Shown: positions 38,649-49,389, counted from the stretch's first letter. The stretch is 64,000 nt of DNA from Stenotrophomonas sp. 57 (GCF_030291075.1 NZ_CP127407.1:3036001-3100000), one strand, 5' to 3'. Numbers and translations are program-made. The notes: generated from the sequence alone by a model not told the origin.

Positions 38649-39319
38649 CAGTGATTCTCCTTGTTGCCCGGAAGCAGGTTGTCCTGGAAATCGAGGGCGA
38701 CCGCGTCGGCGCGGACTACCCGGTAATGGTGTTGGTCGGCCACGTGCTCGACCAGCACGATGCGCTCGCCTCGCTGCAGTTCGATGTCGCTGCGCACCTG
38801 CAGCACCAGCCCGGCACCACCGTCATCGAACGTGGCGTGGCCGCTGCGGGCATCCACTTTCGGCGAGGCGACCACACCGATGCGCCCCAGCAACGAGGCC
38901 TGGGCCACCGGCCGCAGGCGCAGCAGGAACCGCCGGATGGGGTGCAGCAGCAGCGCGGTGACCGGTACGGCAGGCAGCGGAGCCAGCACGGCCACGACCG
39001 CGCCGGCCGTCCAGCGCAACAGGTCCGGCAACGGCAACAGCACGAAAAGATGGATGAAATAGGTCAGCGCCCAGCCGAAGAAGCCCAACAGCGTGACCAC
39101 GACCATGACTGGCACTCCCCCCAGGCCGAAGCGCTGCAGCAGGGCCGACAGGCCGCTGAGATCGTTGCCGCCGTCCAGGGCGCCATCGGCGCCAAGATCG
39201 CCGAAGCCATCGTCGACCAGGCCGAATGCGGCGAGCCCCCAATAGATCAGCGATACCGCCAGCACGATGCTGTACGGCAGGGTCGGGAAACCGAACACAA
39301 CGCTGAAGAATTCCTGCAT
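38648..39319 (-). CDS. YqiJ-like OB-fold inner-membrane protein (flotillin partner)
   Basis: A 223-residue protein with three or four membrane helices (TLPYSIVLAVSLIYWGLAAF, VPVMVVVTLLGFFGWALTYF, LLRWTAGAVVAVLAPLPAVP) followed by a soluble beta domain (LGRIGVVASPKVDARSGHAT, VLQVRSDIELQRGERIVLV) that resembles the OB fold of NfeD/YqiJ proteins. NfeD-like proteins accompany bacterial flotillins. I chose the ATG at 39,319 (MQEFFSVVFGFP) because AGGAAGG precedes it by six bases; a frame extension upstream lacks such support. It is the first gene of the cassette. Confidence 0.85.
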   Translation of the reverse strand: MQEFFSVVFGFPTLPYSIVLAVSLIYWGLAAFGLVDDGFGDLGADGALDGGNDLSGLSALLQRFGLGGVPVMVVVTLLGFFGWALTYFIHLFVLLPLPDLLRWTAGAVVAVLAPLPAVPVTALLLHPIRRFLLRLRPVAQASLLGRIGVVASPKVDARSGHATFDDGGAGLVLQVRSDIELQRGERIVLVEHVADQHHYRVVRADAVALDFQDNLLPGNKENH

Positions 39320-39487
39320 CGCTTGCCTTCCTGGGCTGTGGGCGGCGATCGCCCGTTCGGAACGCGCAGAGCGCGTCCCGGTGATCCCCGCGCCAGCCTT
39401 CATGGCAGGCGCGCTTGGTTCCATCCTATGTGAAGAATACGTGCAGGCTCAAATCCAGATGCAGATTGCGATAAACGGTGACGCCGA

Positions 39488-40144
39488 TCACTCCAGAACC
39501 GTGCAGTCCGCGCGGCGCACTTCCTCGACGAAGGTGCGCATCTTGTAGCCATCCTTGATGCCCGGTTCCAGCTCGATGCCGCTTGAGACATCCACGCCCC
39601 ACGGCAGGGTGGCCAGCACCGCGTCGTAGACGTTGTCCGGGTTCAGGCCACCGGCCAGCAGGAACGGGCGATGCAGGCCGGTCGGGATCCGGCCCCAGTC
39701 GAAGGCCACGCCGGTGCCGCCACCGCCGCCGGGCGCATGGCTGTCGAACAGGAAGCCAGCGGCGCTGGGATAGCGCAGCTGCAGGGTGCGGGCGTTGATC
39801 TCCTCACGCCCGCCCATGGCGATCGCTTTCAGGTACGGCATGTTGAAGCTGCGGCAGAAGCTCTCGTCTTCCTCGCCGTGGAACTGCAACAGGGTCGGCC
39901 GTACCGTGCGCAGTACCTCGCGCACCTCTTCCCTGCTGTTGTTGCGGAACAGCGCCACCACGTCGACCATCGGCGCGATCGCCTGGCGCATCGCACGCGC
40001 CTCGGCCGGAGCCACACGGCGGCTGCTCTCCCGGGCAAAAATGAAACCCACCGCGTCCACGCCCAGCTCGCCGGCCAGGCGGACGTCGCCGGCACGGGTC
40101 ATTCCACAGAACTTGATGCGCGTACGGTAGTAGGAGCGGCTCAT
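39488..40144 (-). CDS. trpF: Phosphoribosylanthranilate isomerase
   Basis: A 218-residue TIM-barrel enzyme of tryptophan synthesis. The catalytic cysteine is in [16 protein letters not shown] near the amino end, the catalytic aspartate region is [21 protein letters not shown] and the phosphate site is [15 protein letters not shown] with [12 protein letters not shown]. The ATG at 40,144 overlaps the truA stop by four bases. It would normally lie near trpB; here about 10 kb of other genes separate them. Confidence 0.96.
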   Translation of the reverse strand: MSRSYYRTRIKFCGMTRAGDVRLAGELGVDAVGFIFARESSRRVAPAEARAMRQAIAPMVDVVALFRNNSREEVREVLRTVRPTLLQFHGEEDESFCRSFNMPYLKAIAMGGREEINARTLQLRYPSAAGFLFDSHAPGGGGGTGVAFDWGRIPTGLHRPFLLAGGLNPDNVYDAVLATLPWGVDVSSGIELEPGIKDGYKMRTFVEEVRRADCTVLE

Positions 40145-40911
40145 AGCGTGACCTCGGCGGGCAGATGCCAGTTGTCGGGGTACAGGGGCCCAAGGAACAC
40201 CAGGCCCTGCGGCGGTGCGGTGGGACCGGCTACGGTGCGATCGCGCCCTGCCAGCAGTTCGGCGATCCATTCCACCGGCTTCTCGCCGCTGCCCACCAGG
40301 ATCAACGATCCGACGATATTGCGGACCATGTGATGAAGGAATGCATTGCCGCGCACAGCGACTTCGATCACTTCACCCTCTCGGCTGACCTGCAGCGACT
40401 GCAGTTCACGCCGCGCATGCAGGGCCTGGCACTGCACCGAGCGGAACGCGCTGAAGTCGTTCTCACCGAGCAGGGCCTGGCCCGCGGCATGCATCAGGGT
40501 TTCGTCAAGCGCGCGGCGCTCCCAGCTCAGGGTCTGACGGCCCAGCGCCGGCCGCACCTCGCGGTTGAGCAGGCGGTAGCGGTAACGCCGCGCGCGTGCC
40601 GAGAAGCGGGCATGGAAATCATCAGCCACCGGCACGCACCAGCGCACCGCGATCGAGCGCGGCAGGCGGGTGGTGGTGCCCAGCATCCAGGCGCGCGGGT
40701 CGCGCACCACGTCGGTGTCGAAATGCACGACCTGGCACTGGCCGTGCACGCCGGCATCGGTGCGGCCGGCGCAGACCACCTGCAGCGGCGCATCGGCCAC
40801 CGAAGACAGGGCCTGCTCAAGGCTGGCCTGCACGCTGGGGCCACCCTCGCCCAGGTTCTGCCAGCCCCTGAAATCGCTGCCGTCGTACTCGACGCCAAGC
40901 GCGTAACGCAT
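40141..40911 (-). CDS. truA: tRNA pseudouridine(38-40) synthase
   Basis: A 256-residue enzyme that makes pseudouridine in the anticodon arm. The catalytic aspartate is in [20 protein letters not shown] near residue 50; the start [18 protein letters not shown] is typical, and [20 protein letters not shown] is the conserved second motif. It is coupled to trpF (four-base overlap), an arrangement shared with pseudomonads. Confidence 0.97.
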   Translation of the reverse strand: MRYALGVEYDGSDFRGWQNLGEGGPSVQASLEQALSSVADAPLQVVCAGRTDAGVHGQCQVVHFDTDVVRDPRAWMLGTTTRLPRSIAVRWCVPVADDFHARFSARARRYRYRLLNREVRPALGRQTLSWERRALDETLMHAAGQALLGENDFSAFRSVQCQALHARRELQSLQVSREGEVIEVAVRGNAFLHHMVRNIVGSLILVGSGEKPVEWIAELLAGRDRTVAGPTAPPQGLVFLGPLYPDNWHLPAEVTL

Positions 40912-40943
40912 GTGCTACCTCGATGTTGCGTGTGGGGCGGCGC

Positions 40944-41306
40944 TCACGCCGGATCGCGTTCGGACCAGACCGCCAGTTCGTTGCCACCGGGCTCGACGAA
41001 CTGGAAGCGGCTGCCCCCGGGGAAAGAGAACACGGCGCGCACGATCTCGCCGCCGGCGGCGCGTACCGATGCCTCGACCGGTGCCAGCGCGTCGGCATAC
41101 AGCACCAGCAGCGGTGCACCGCTGTCGCTGGCCCGCTGTGGCTGGCCGCGGAAGAAGCCTCCCTGCAGGCGGCCGTCGTCGAAAGCGGTGTAGTCGCTGC
41201 CATAGTCGACGAACGACCAGCCGAACACCTTCTCGAAGAAGGCACGGCTGGCGGCCGGGTCGCTGGAGGCGAATTCAACGTAGTCGATGCGGCGCTCGCG
41301 GCTCAT
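40944..41306 (-). CDS. VOC-family (glyoxalase/bleomycin resistance-like) protein
   Basis: A 120-residue protein with one pair of beta-alpha-beta-beta-beta motifs: RIDYVEFASSDPAASRAFFE with VFGWSFVDYGSDYTAF, and later LVLYADALAPVEASVRAAGG with FQFVEPGGNELAVW. The final glutamate of EPGGNELAVW is a typical metal ligand. Members are metal-dependent or binding proteins and the substrate cannot be inferred. The start at 41,306 follows AAGGA; the longer frame would overlap fimV. It sits between fimV and truA, where relatives often have none. Confidence 0.85.
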   Translation of the reverse strand: MSRERRIDYVEFASSDPAASRAFFEKVFGWSFVDYGSDYTAFDDGRLQGGFFRGQPQRASDSGAPLLVLYADALAPVEASVRAAGGEIVRAVFSFPGGSRFQFVEPGGNELAVWSERDPA

Positions 41307-41332
41307 GGCAAGGTCCTTGTCGGCAGGTTCGG

Positions 41333-43375
41333 TCACGGCAGGCGGGCGAGCAGTTCGCGGGCCTGGGCCTGGCTGTGCGGATCGCCGCCTTCGGCGACCT
41401 CCAGCAGCAGGGTGCGCGCGGTCTGCGCGTCGCCCAGGTCAAGGTAGGCAATGGCCAGCTCCAGGCGCTCCTGGCCGGCACGCAGTGGCCAGCCAGCATC
41501 GCCGGCTGCCGCAGTCGCACCCGAAGCGTCCTGCTCGGCATGCTGCGTGCCGATACTGCCGATCCCGTCATGATGATTGGCATCCACCGGGGGCTCGCTC
41601 TGATGCGCTTCGGCCGGCAGATCGAACACGCCGCGGAACTGCGGCTGCTGTTCGGCATGCAGCGCGTAGTCCGGCACCGCTACTTCGGCCGGAGCCTCCG
41701 GTGCGGCCGGCTCATCCGGTTCCGGCACCACGGCAACGTCATCGTGTGCAGTCGTGGGCTCGTCCCAGCGCGGCAGATCGGTCACCGCCTCCGGCAATGC
41801 CACGGCCTCCTCGTCGTGCAGCGTGCCGGCCTGCCACTCGGCCTGCACCGCATGCGCGTCGACCGGCTCGGACGGAGCGTCGGCATGGACCTCGTGCTCA
41901 CTCGTCCAGGGCGGCATCGCCGGCTCCTGGCGGCCGCCATCGGCCACCGCCGAGGACCACGAGGACTGCTCCGCCAGCGTATCCAGTGCGGCCCCTGCCG
42001 GTACCGCAGCGGCCAGGCCAGCGGCATCATCCTCTTCACGCAGCGGTGGCAGCGGCGAAGGCTTGCGACGGCGCAGCAACCAGGCCGCCCCCGCCGCCAG
42101 CAGCAGCACCGGCAGGCCCAGCCAGTACCACGGCGTCGCGGCATCGCGGGCGCCCGGTGCCTGTGCCAGGCGCTGCTGCGCCGCAGCCAGGTCGTTGTCC
42201 TTCATCGCGATCAACGACTGCTGCTGCTCCTTCAGCTTTTCCAGATCGGCCACGCGCTGCTTCAGTTCACCGATTTCGGCATCACGGGTGGCGATGTCCT
42301 CACGCGCCTGGCGCAGTTGTTCGTTGCCCAGCATGTCACCCTCGCTGCCGGCAGCGGTGCCGGTGGTTGTGCCCGCGCGCGCGGCGTCGGACGCCAGCGC
42401 CGGAGCGATCTCAAGTCGTGCCCCGTTGGCCGCAGCCGGGGAGGTATCGGCGGTGGACGCCGCCCTGGCAACCGGTGCGACCGTACCCGCCGGTTGCGGC
42501 ACGGTACGCGCCTGCCGCCATTGCGCGGCATGCTCGCTTACCAGCGCAGCGGCCTCGGCGGCGTCGACTGCAGCAAGCGCATCGCGGTCCGGCATGCGCA
42601 GCACGGCGCCCTGCTTGAGCAGATTGACGTTGCCACGGATGAAGGCTTCGGGATTGGCGCGCAACAGGGCAATCATCGCGCGATCGCGGCTGACCTGGTT
42701 ACCTCGCGCCACCGCACTGGCGATCTGCGACAGGGTCTGACCGCGCTGCACGGTGATGCTGCCGTCGGCCGGCGCTGCCGCAACCGGTGCAGGCTCCGCA
42801 CGCGGCCGTGATGGAGCCGCCGCGGCTGTCGCGGCAGGTGCCCGTGGCGGTGCATCGGGCATCGCTGCAGCAGGTGCAGGCGCCGGCTCGCGGGCGATGG
42901 TATTGGACAGTGTGCCGGCCGGCGCCACGATCTCCGGCTCGGTGACGGCCAGCGCGCTGGACGGTGCATCGACCAGTGCCGAGTACTCGCGCACCAGGCG
43001 GCCCTGGCCCCAGTCGGCTTCGATCAGGAAGCTCAGCGACGGGGTCTCGACCGGCGCCTGCGAGGTCACCCGCACCACGGCCCTGCCCTGCGCATCGCGG
43101 GTCAGTTCGAACTGCAGCTCGCTGACCAACCCGGTCGGCCGCTGCAGGCCGACGCGTTCGAAGGTGACCGGTGAGGCCAGCGCGACGCGCAGGTTCTCCA
43201 GCTCGGACGGGTCGGCCGAGACCACCGGGATTTCGGCCAGCAAGGGCTGCCCCGGCTTGGACAGGACACGGATGTCACCCAGGCCCAGTGCGAGTGCCGA
43301 ACTGCTGGCCAGGGCCAGCAGCGCGGTGGAAAGATAGAGGAGCGGGCGCTTTGCGCCCCTGGCCCGTTTATTCAT
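41333..43375 (-). CDS. fimV: FimV-like pilus assembly / motility hub protein
   Basis: A 680-residue inner-membrane protein. Signal peptide to about ALA-LGLGD (residue 30), the FimV amino-terminal domain at about 30-130 (GDIRVLSKPGQPLLAEIPVV), a LysM domain at about 205-262 (GSITVQRGQTLSQIASAVA to LKQGAVLRMPD), a coiled coil near 325-390, a transmembrane helix at about 415-435 (WYWLGLPVLLLAAGAAWLLR), a long acidic cytoplasmic region and the conserved FimV carboxy-terminal TPR-like segment LELAIAYLDLGDAQTARTLL. In pseudomonads FimV supports type IV pilus assembly and twitching. Located between asd and truA as in those genomes. Confidence 0.9.
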   Translation of the reverse strand: MNKRARGAKRPLLYLSTALLALASSSALALGLGDIRVLSKPGQPLLAEIPVVSADPSELENLRVALASPVTFERVGLQRPTGLVSELQFELTRDAQGRAVVRVTSQAPVETPSLSFLIEADWGQGRLVREYSALVDAPSSALAVTEPEIVAPAGTLSNTIAREPAPAPAAAMPDAPPRAPAATAAAAPSRPRAEPAPVAAAPADGSITVQRGQTLSQIASAVARGNQVSRDRAMIALLRANPEAFIRGNVNLLKQGAVLRMPDRDALAAVDAAEAAALVSEHAAQWRQARTVPQPAGTVAPVARAASTADTSPAAANGARLEIAPALASDAARAGTTTGTAAGSEGDMLGNEQLRQAREDIATRDAEIGELKQRVADLEKLKEQQQSLIAMKDNDLAAAQQRLAQAPGARDAATPWYWLGLPVLLLAAGAAWLLRRRKPSPLPPLREEDDAAGLAAAVPAGAALDTLAEQSSWSSAVADGGRQEPAMPPWTSEHEVHADAPSEPVDAHAVQAEWQAGTLHDEEAVALPEAVTDLPRWDEPTTAHDDVAVVPEPDEPAAPEAPAEVAVPDYALHAEQQPQFRGVFDLPAEAHQSEPPVDANHHDGIGSIGTQHAEQDASGATAAAGDAGWPLRAGQERLELAIAYLDLGDAQTARTLLLEVAEGGDPHSQAQARELLARLP

Positions 43376-43392
43376 GGGCGACACTATAAAGC

Positions 43393-43412
43393 GTGCGGAC
43401 CACGGTCCGCAC
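43393..43412. repeat. GTGCGGACC palindrome upstream of fimV
   Basis: Arms of nine bases around AC. It lies 18 bases from the fimV ATG, within its leader, so it could affect initiation. Confidence 0.7.
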
Positions 43413-43416
43413 CCAT

Positions 43417-43474
43417 GTAGAGGCGAGCCCATGCTGGGCTGCATGGCCTGAGCCGAGCGTGGGCTCGGCTCTAC
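43417..43474. repeat. Inverted pair of SMAG-like GTAG elements
   Basis: The left unit starts GTAGAGGCGAGCCCATGCTG and the right unit, on the minus strand, starts GTAGAGCCGAGCCCACGCTC. Each is 24 bases long, and together they can pair as one long hairpin. The sequence family is the same as at 49,317-49,376. Confidence 0.85.
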
Positions 43475-43478
43475 GGAA

Positions 43479-43501
43479 AAGGCCGGGCAATGCCCGGCCT
43501 C
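43479..43501 (-). terminator. Terminator of asd
   Basis: On the minus strand AGGCCGGGCATTGCCCGGCCT is followed by TTTCC, five bases after the asd stop codon. The stem is nine or ten base pairs. The T-run is short but in position. Confidence 0.75.
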
Positions 43502-43505
43502 TCCA

Positions 43506-44534
<1,029 letters not shown>

Positions 44535-44623
44535 GGGGGAACTCTCACGGAAACGGGAAGGGGAAAATCGTGCACGACAGCTGGGTTCGGGGAACCTTCT
44601 CAAGCGGGACGCGCGAAGGTTCC

Positions 44624-45661
44624 CTATCGTTTGCCGGCTTTTTTGCCCAGGATCACGCGCGCAGCCAGGGCCGCGTCTGCGTTGATCGCGCTCGGCATGT
44701 GCGCCGCGTCGCCGGCCAGGCCGAGGCCGGCAAGCAGGTTGTCCACGGCCAGCTGCACCATCGCCGTGCGCGTGGCCAGCGAGGCGCTGCCGATGTGCGG
44801 GGTCAGCACCACGTTGCGCAGCGCCAGCAGTTCAGGGCGCACCGTCGGTTCGCCCTCGTAGACGTCCAGACCGGCGGCAGCAAGGCGGCCGTTGGCCAGC
44901 GCATCGGCCAGCGCCAGCTCGTCCACGATGCCGCCACGGGCAATGTTCACCAGCGTGGCCGACGGCTTCATCCTCGACAGTGCCGCCGCATCGATGATGT
45001 GGTGCGAGGCCGGGGTGTAGGGCAGCACGGTGACCAGGTGGTCGGACTGCGCCAGCAGCGTGTCCAGGTCCACGTAGGTCGCACCGAGCACGGCTTCGGT
45101 CTCGGCCGGCAGGCGCGAACGGTTGTGGTACAGCACCTTCATGCCGAAACCGTGCGCACCACGGCGGGCGATGCCCTGGCCGATGCGGCCCATGCCGAGG
45201 ATGCCCAGCGTGCTGCCATGGATGTCGGCACCGAGCATGGTCTGGAACGACCATTGCCCCCACTTGCCCTCGCGCAGCCAGCGCTCCGATTCGGTGATGC
45301 GGCGCGCGGTGGCCATCAGCAGGGCGAAACCGAGGTCGGCCGTGGTCTCGGTGAGGACGTCCGGCGTGTTGCTGGCGAGGATGCCGGCCGCACTGAGCGC
45401 GTCGACATCCAGGTTGTTGTAGCCGACGCCGACATTGGCGATCACCTGCAACTGCGTGGCGTCTGCCAGCTGGGCCGCGCCGATGCGCTCGTTGAGGGTG
45501 ATGATCGCGCCGTCGACCGAGGCCAGGCGCTCGGCGATCTGCTGCGGCGACCAGGCGGTGACGGTTTCGGTGGCCAGCAGCTGCACGCGATCGCGCAACG
45601 GCGCGATGGCCGCGTCGATCAGGGGCTGGCTCACCCACACCGTCGGCCGCGTGTCAGCCAT
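44624..45661 (-). CDS. D-2-hydroxyacid dehydrogenase (glyoxylate/hydroxypyruvate reductase-like)
   Basis: A 345-residue NAD(P)-dependent enzyme. The nucleotide loop is [20 protein letters not shown] near residue 160, the substrate-site arginine is in [13 protein letters not shown], the acid is in [11 protein letters not shown] and the catalytic histidine is in [15 protein letters not shown]. The set fits the glyoxylate reductase/GhrB group, but the substrate is not certain. Its start overlaps aroC by eight bases, so it is co-translated with aroC. The tail LGKKAGKR is basic. Confidence 0.87.
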   Translation of the reverse strand: MADTRPTVWVSQPLIDAAIAPLRDRVQLLATETVTAWSPQQIAERLASVDGAIITLNERIGAAQLADATQLQVIANVGVGYNNLDVDALSAAGILASNTPDVLTETTADLGFALLMATARRITESERWLREGKWGQWSFQTMLGADIHGSTLGILGMGRIGQGIARRGAHGFGMKVLYHNRSRLPAETEAVLGATYVDLDTLLAQSDHLVTVLPYTPASHHIIDAAALSRMKPSATLVNIARGGIVDELALADALANGRLAAAGLDVYEGEPTVRPELLALRNVVLTPHIGSASLATRTAMVQLAVDNLLAGLGLAGDAAHMPSAINADAALAARVILGKKAGKR

Positions 45662-46757
45662 CGATCTGCCCGGGAATGCGTGGCGTGATCGTGCCCACAT
45701 CGCCGCACTGCGCGCGATGGCGCAGCGCCTGGTCCATCAGCACCATCGCCATCATCGCCTCGGCGATCGGGGTGGCGCGGATGCCGACGCAGGGGTCGTG
45801 ACGGCCGGTGGTGACCACTTCGACCACGTTGCCGGCCGTATCCAGCGACGGGCCCGGCAGGCGCAGGCTGGAGGTGGGCTTCAGCGCAATGGACGCAACT
45901 ACCGGCTGACCGGTGGAGATGCCACCGAGGATGCCGCCGGCATGGTTGCTGGCGAAGCCCTGCGGGGTCAGCAGGTCACGGTGTTCGGTGCCCTTCTGCG
46001 CAGCACTGGCAAAGCCATCGCCGATCTCCACGCCCTTCACGGCATTGATGCTCATCAACGCCGCGGCCAGTTCACCATCGAGCTTGCCGTAGATCGGCTC
46101 GCCCCAGCCCGGCGGCACGTTGTCGGCCACCACGTCCACGCGCGCACCGACCGAATCACCGGACTTGCGCAGCGCATCCATGTACGCCTCCAGCTCGGGC
46201 ACCTGTGCGGCGTGCGGCCAGAAGAACGGATTGTCTTCCACCGCCGACCAGTCGAAGCCGGCCGGCGTGATGTCGCCCAGCTGCGACAGGTAGCCACGCA
46301 CGGTCACGCCGAAGCGCTCGGCAAGCCACTTCTTGGCGACCACGCCGGCGGCCACGCGCATGGTGGTCTCGCGCGCCGAGGAACGACCGCCACCGCGCGG
46401 GTCACGGATGCCGTACTTGTGCCAGTAGCTGTAGTCGGCATGACCCGGCCGGAACTGCTGGCCGATGTTGGCGTAGTCCTTGCTGCGCTGGTCGGTGTTG
46501 CGGATCAGCAGCGCGATCGGGGTGCCGGTGGTCAGGCCCTCGTACACGCCGGACAGGATCTCGACGTCATCGGCCTCGCGACGCGCCGAGGTGTGGCGGC
46601 TCTTGCCGGTGGCGCGGCGCTGCAGGTCGTGGGCGAATTCGGCCGCGTCCAGCGCCAGCCCCGGCGGGCAGCCATCGATCACGCAGCCGATGGCTGGCCC
46701 GTGCGACTCGCCGAACGTGGTGACGGTGAACAGCTTGCCGAACGAATTGGAGCTCAC
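45654..46757 (-). CDS. aroC: Chorismate synthase
   Basis: A 367-residue flavin-dependent enzyme that makes chorismate, the branch point to tryptophan, phenylalanine and tyrosine. The family start [21 protein letters not shown] is intact; other signatures are [28 protein letters not shown] and [18 protein letters not shown] use a GTG at 46,757 that overlaps the prmB stop by four bases (GTGA). It lies between prmB and the dehydrogenase gene. Confidence 0.97.
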   Translation of the reverse strand: MSSNSFGKLFTVTTFGESHGPAIGCVIDGCPPGLALDAAEFAHDLQRRATGKSRHTSARREADDVEILSGVYEGLTTGTPIALLIRNTDQRSKDYANIGQQFRPGHADYSYWHKYGIRDPRGGGRSSARETTMRVAAGVVAKKWLAERFGVTVRGYLSQLGDITPAGFDWSAVEDNPFFWPHAAQVPELEAYMDALRKSGDSVGARVDVVADNVPPGWGEPIYGKLDGELAAALMSINAVKGVEIGDGFASAAQKGTEHRDLLTPQGFASNHAGGILGGISTGQPVVASIALKPTSSLRLPGPSLDTAGNVVEVVTTGRHDPCVGIRATPIAEAMMAMVLMDQALRHRAQCGDVGTITPRIPGQIDG

Positions 46758-47683
46758 GGGCGCTGCGCCGCCAGTTCGGTGATGCGCGCGCTGTGGGCGA
46801 TCAGTTCGCGGCACTCGACCGCGAAGATGCCCATCTGGCCGACCTTGAACTCGATCCAGGCGAAGTCGACTTCCGGCAGCAGCTTGATCAGGTGCTGCTC
46901 GGATTCACCCACTTCGCAGATCAGCAGGCCGTCTTCGCTCAGGTGCAGCGGCGCGTCGCGCAGGATCTTCAGCACCAGGTCAAGGCCATCATCACCCGCA
47001 CGCAGGCCCATTTCCGGCTCGAAGGAGTATTCCTGCGGCAGGGCATCGGTCTCGTCGTTGGTGACGTACGGCGGGTTGGTGACGATCAGGTCGTAGTGGC
47101 GGCCGGTCAGGCCGTTGAACAGGTCCGACTTGATCAGGGTGACGTTGTGCGCCTGCAGGCGCTCCTTGTTCTCTTCAGCCAGCGACAGCGCGTCGTCACT
47201 GAGGTCGACGCCATCCACTTCCCAGTTCGGGTAGTAGTGGCCCATGGCGATGGCGATGCAGCCCGAACCGGTGCACAGGTCCAGCGCGCGGCGGACATCG
47301 CGGCCGGCCAGCCACGGCTCGAAGCCGCATTCGATCAGTTCGGCGATCGGCGAGCGCGGCACCAGGGCGCGCGTGTCGCTCTTGAAGCTCAGGCCGGCGA
47401 ACCAGGCCTCGCCGGTCAGGTAGGCCGCCGGGATGCGTTCGTCGATGCGGCGCTGGAACAGCTCCAGCACGCGCAGCTTCTCGGCCTGCAGCAGGCGCGC
47501 CTGGCCGTACGCCGGGCCGAGGTCATGCGGCAGGTGCAGGCTGTGCAGCACCAGCTGGGTGGCCTCGTCCAGCGCATTGTCGTAGCTGTGACCGAAGGTC
47601 AGCCCGGCTTCGTTGAAACGGCTGGTGCCGTAGCGGATCAGATCGATGATCGTGTGGAGTTCGGCGGCCGTTTCAGCGGTCAT
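46754..47683 (-). CDS. prmB: 50S ribosomal protein L3 N5-glutamine methyltransferase
   Basis: A 309-residue Rossmann-fold methyltransferase that modifies a glutamine of ribosomal protein L3. The SAM loop is [20 protein letters not shown] and the catalytic glutamine-recognition motif NPPY is in [15 protein letters not shown]. The amino-terminal helical domain holds [21 protein letters not shown], typical of PrmB rather than PrmC. The start at 47,683 ([10 protein letters not shown]) matches the family. It is followed at once by aroC, a pairing found in other gammaproteobacteria. Confidence 0.95.
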   Translation of the reverse strand: MTAETAAELHTIIDLIRYGTSRFNEAGLTFGHSYDNALDEATQLVLHSLHLPHDLGPAYGQARLLQAEKLRVLELFQRRIDERIPAAYLTGEAWFAGLSFKSDTRALVPRSPIAELIECGFEPWLAGRDVRRALDLCTGSGCIAIAMGHYYPNWEVDGVDLSDDALSLAEENKERLQAHNVTLIKSDLFNGLTGRHYDLIVTNPPYVTNDETDALPQEYSFEPEMGLRAGDDGLDLVLKILRDAPLHLSEDGLLICEVGESEQHLIKLLPEVDFAWIEFKVGQMGIFAVECRELIAHSARITELAAQRP

Positions 47684-47805
47684 GGCGGTACTGCGGGCAA
47701 AGTGGCCCCCGATTATAGGGGCTGGCGCCCGCGGCGGCATCCGTTGCGGCGGAAACGATCGGGCCGCAGCCGGTATGATGGAGCCCATTTCGCGCGGGAG
47801 CCCTC
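47684..47805. other. Divergent gap between prmB and the SCO1-like gene
   Basis: 122 bases must contain promoters in both directions. A GGGAG ribosome site precedes the SCO1-like ATG. I see no clear hexamers or repeats. Confidence 0.5.
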
Positions 47806-48456
47806 ATGTTCAATCGCAATGCCGGCATCATCCTGCTGATCGCCCTGGCCGCGGGGCTCGGCCTGCTGGCCGCCCAGCAGGTGTTCGCGCCGAAGCCGCC
47901 GGCCAATGCCCCGGCCACCGAAGCGATCACCCTGTACCCGCAACCGCGGGAGCTGCCCGATTTCAACCTGGCCCAGTCCGATGGCACCCGCCTGATCCCG
48001 GGCGAACTGAAGGGCCACTGGACCCTGGTGTTCCTGGGCTTCACCTTCTGCCCGGACGTGTGCCCCACCACCCTGGCCGAGCTGGCCGGCGCGCAGAACC
48101 AGTGGGAAGCCCTGCCTGACACCCTGCGCCCGCGCGTGCTGTTCATCTCGGTCGACCCGGACCGCGACAGCGCCACCCGCCTGGGCGAGTACGTGCACGG
48201 CTTCCACAAGGACACCCTGGCCGCCACCGCCGACATTCCTTCGCTGGAGCGCTTTGCCACCTCGCTGGGCTTCGTGTTCCAGAAGGTGCCGGGCAAGCAC
48301 TTTGACGAGAACCCCGAGGATTACACCGTCGAGCATTCGGCCAGCCTGGCCGTGCTCGACCCGCAGGGCCGCCTTGCCGGCCTGGTGCGCCCCCCGTTCA
48401 ACGCGCCGGCCATCGCCCGCGACCTGCAGAAGCTGACCGAGAAAACCGCCCCATGA
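47806..48456 (+). CDS. SCO1/SenC-family copper chaperone-like protein
   Basis: A 216-residue protein anchored by an amino-terminal membrane segment ([20 protein letters not shown]), with a thioredoxin-like domain in the periplasm. The copper-binding C-x3-C is in [16 protein letters not shown] near residue 84 and the third ligand histidine is in [13 protein letters not shown] near residue 175. In the family such proteins assemble the CuA site of cytochrome oxidase or act in redox defence. It overlaps psd by four bases (ATGA). Confidence 0.9.
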   Translation: MFNRNAGIILLIALAAGLGLLAAQQVFAPKPPANAPATEAITLYPQPRELPDFNLAQSDGTRLIPGELKGHWTLVFLGFTFCPDVCPTTLAELAGAQNQWEALPDTLRPRVLFISVDPDRDSATRLGEYVHGFHKDTLAATADIPSLERFATSLGFVFQKVPGKHFDENPEDYTVEHSASLAVLDPQGRLAGLVRPPFNAPAIARDLQKLTEKTAP

Positions 48457-49295
48457 GCCTCACCACCGCCCTGACGTATGCCCTGCCCCACCGCCTGCTG
48501 TCCTCGATGGCGCGTTCGCTGGCGTACTCGGACGATCCGCGCGTGTCGCGCTGGCTGATCGACACGGTCACCCGCAAGTTCAACGTCAACCTGGACGAAG
48601 CAGCCAACCCGGACCCGCGCAGCTATGCGACCTTCAACCAGTTCTTCACCCGTGCGCTGAAGCCGGGCGCGCGCGTGGCCGATGCCGATCCGCGCAGCCT
48701 GGTGATGCCGGCCGACGGCCGCATCAGCCAGCTGGGGAAGATCGAGGCCGGCCGCATCTTCCAGGCCAAGGGCCAATCGTTCACCGCCGCCGAGCTGCTG
48801 GGCAGCGACGAGGACGCCAAGCCGTACAACGACGGCCTGTACGCCACCGTGTATCTGTCGCCGCGCGACTATCACCGCGTGCACATGCCGTGGACCGGCA
48901 CCCTGCGCGAGACCGTGCACGTACCGGGTCGCCTGTTCAGCGTCGGCCCGGCCGCGGTGAACGGCGTGCCGCGCTTGTTTGCCCGCAACGAGCGCCTGGT
49001 CTGCCACTTCGACACCAGCTTTGGCCCGATGGTCAGCGTGATGGTCGGCGCACTGCTGGTGTCCGGCGTGGAAACGGTGTGGAGCGGCGAGGAGATTCCG
49101 GCCTACGGCGACCGCATCACCCGCAAGGACTACCGTGGCCAGGGCATCAGGCTGGAGCGCTTCGCCGAGATGGCGCGCTTCAACTACGGCTCCACCGTCA
49201 TCGTGCTGCTGCCGCCGGGCGTGGCCGAGTTCGCCCCGCAGCTGGGCGCCGAAAGCCCGGTGCAGCTGGGCCAGGCACTGGCAACGCTGCGCTGA
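48453..49295 (+). CDS. psd: Phosphatidylserine decarboxylase proenzyme
   Basis: A 280-residue membrane-associated enzyme that makes phosphatidylethanolamine. The self-cleavage motif GST lies in [16 protein letters not shown] near residue 248, where the serine becomes the pyruvoyl group of the alpha chain. Other family segments are [26 protein letters not shown] (the conserved acidic/Asp region) and [16 protein letters not shown], with its histidines. It is co-translated with the SCO1-like gene and ends in front of a hairpin. Confidence 0.96.
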   Translation: MSLTTALTYALPHRLLSSMARSLAYSDDPRVSRWLIDTVTRKFNVNLDEAANPDPRSYATFNQFFTRALKPGARVADADPRSLVMPADGRISQLGKIEAGRIFQAKGQSFTAAELLGSDEDAKPYNDGLYATVYLSPRDYHRVHMPWTGTLRETVHVPGRLFSVGPAAVNGVPRLFARNERLVCHFDTSFGPMVSVMVGALLVSGVETVWSGEEIPAYGDRITRKDYRGQGIRLERFAEMARFNYGSTVIVLLPPGVAEFAPQLGAESPVQLGQALATLR

Positions 49296-49316
49296 GGAAG
49301 CGGCAATACCGGGCCT

Positions 49317-49376
49317 GTAGAGCCGAGCCCATGCTCGGCTGTTTTTGCCGGCAGCCGAGCATGGGCTCGGCTCTAC
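49317..49376. repeat. Perfect inverted pair of SMAG-like elements
   Basis: Two 24-base units, each starting GTAGAGCCGAGCCCATGCTC, face each other across a 12-base spacer and can form one uninterrupted 24-base-pair hairpin. It lies exactly between convergent psd and rraB, so it can serve as a shared terminator. Confidence 0.92.
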
Positions 49377-49389
49377 GGAAAGCGGTCCG

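Larger units (their letters stand above)
43376..43505. other. asd-fimV gap made of palindromes
   Basis: All of this 130-base gap is repeat: the palindrome GTGCGGACC-AC-GGTCCGCAC (43,393-43,412), an inverted pair of GTAG units (43,417-43,474) and the asd terminator. The fimV promoter is not recognisable. Confidence 0.7.
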
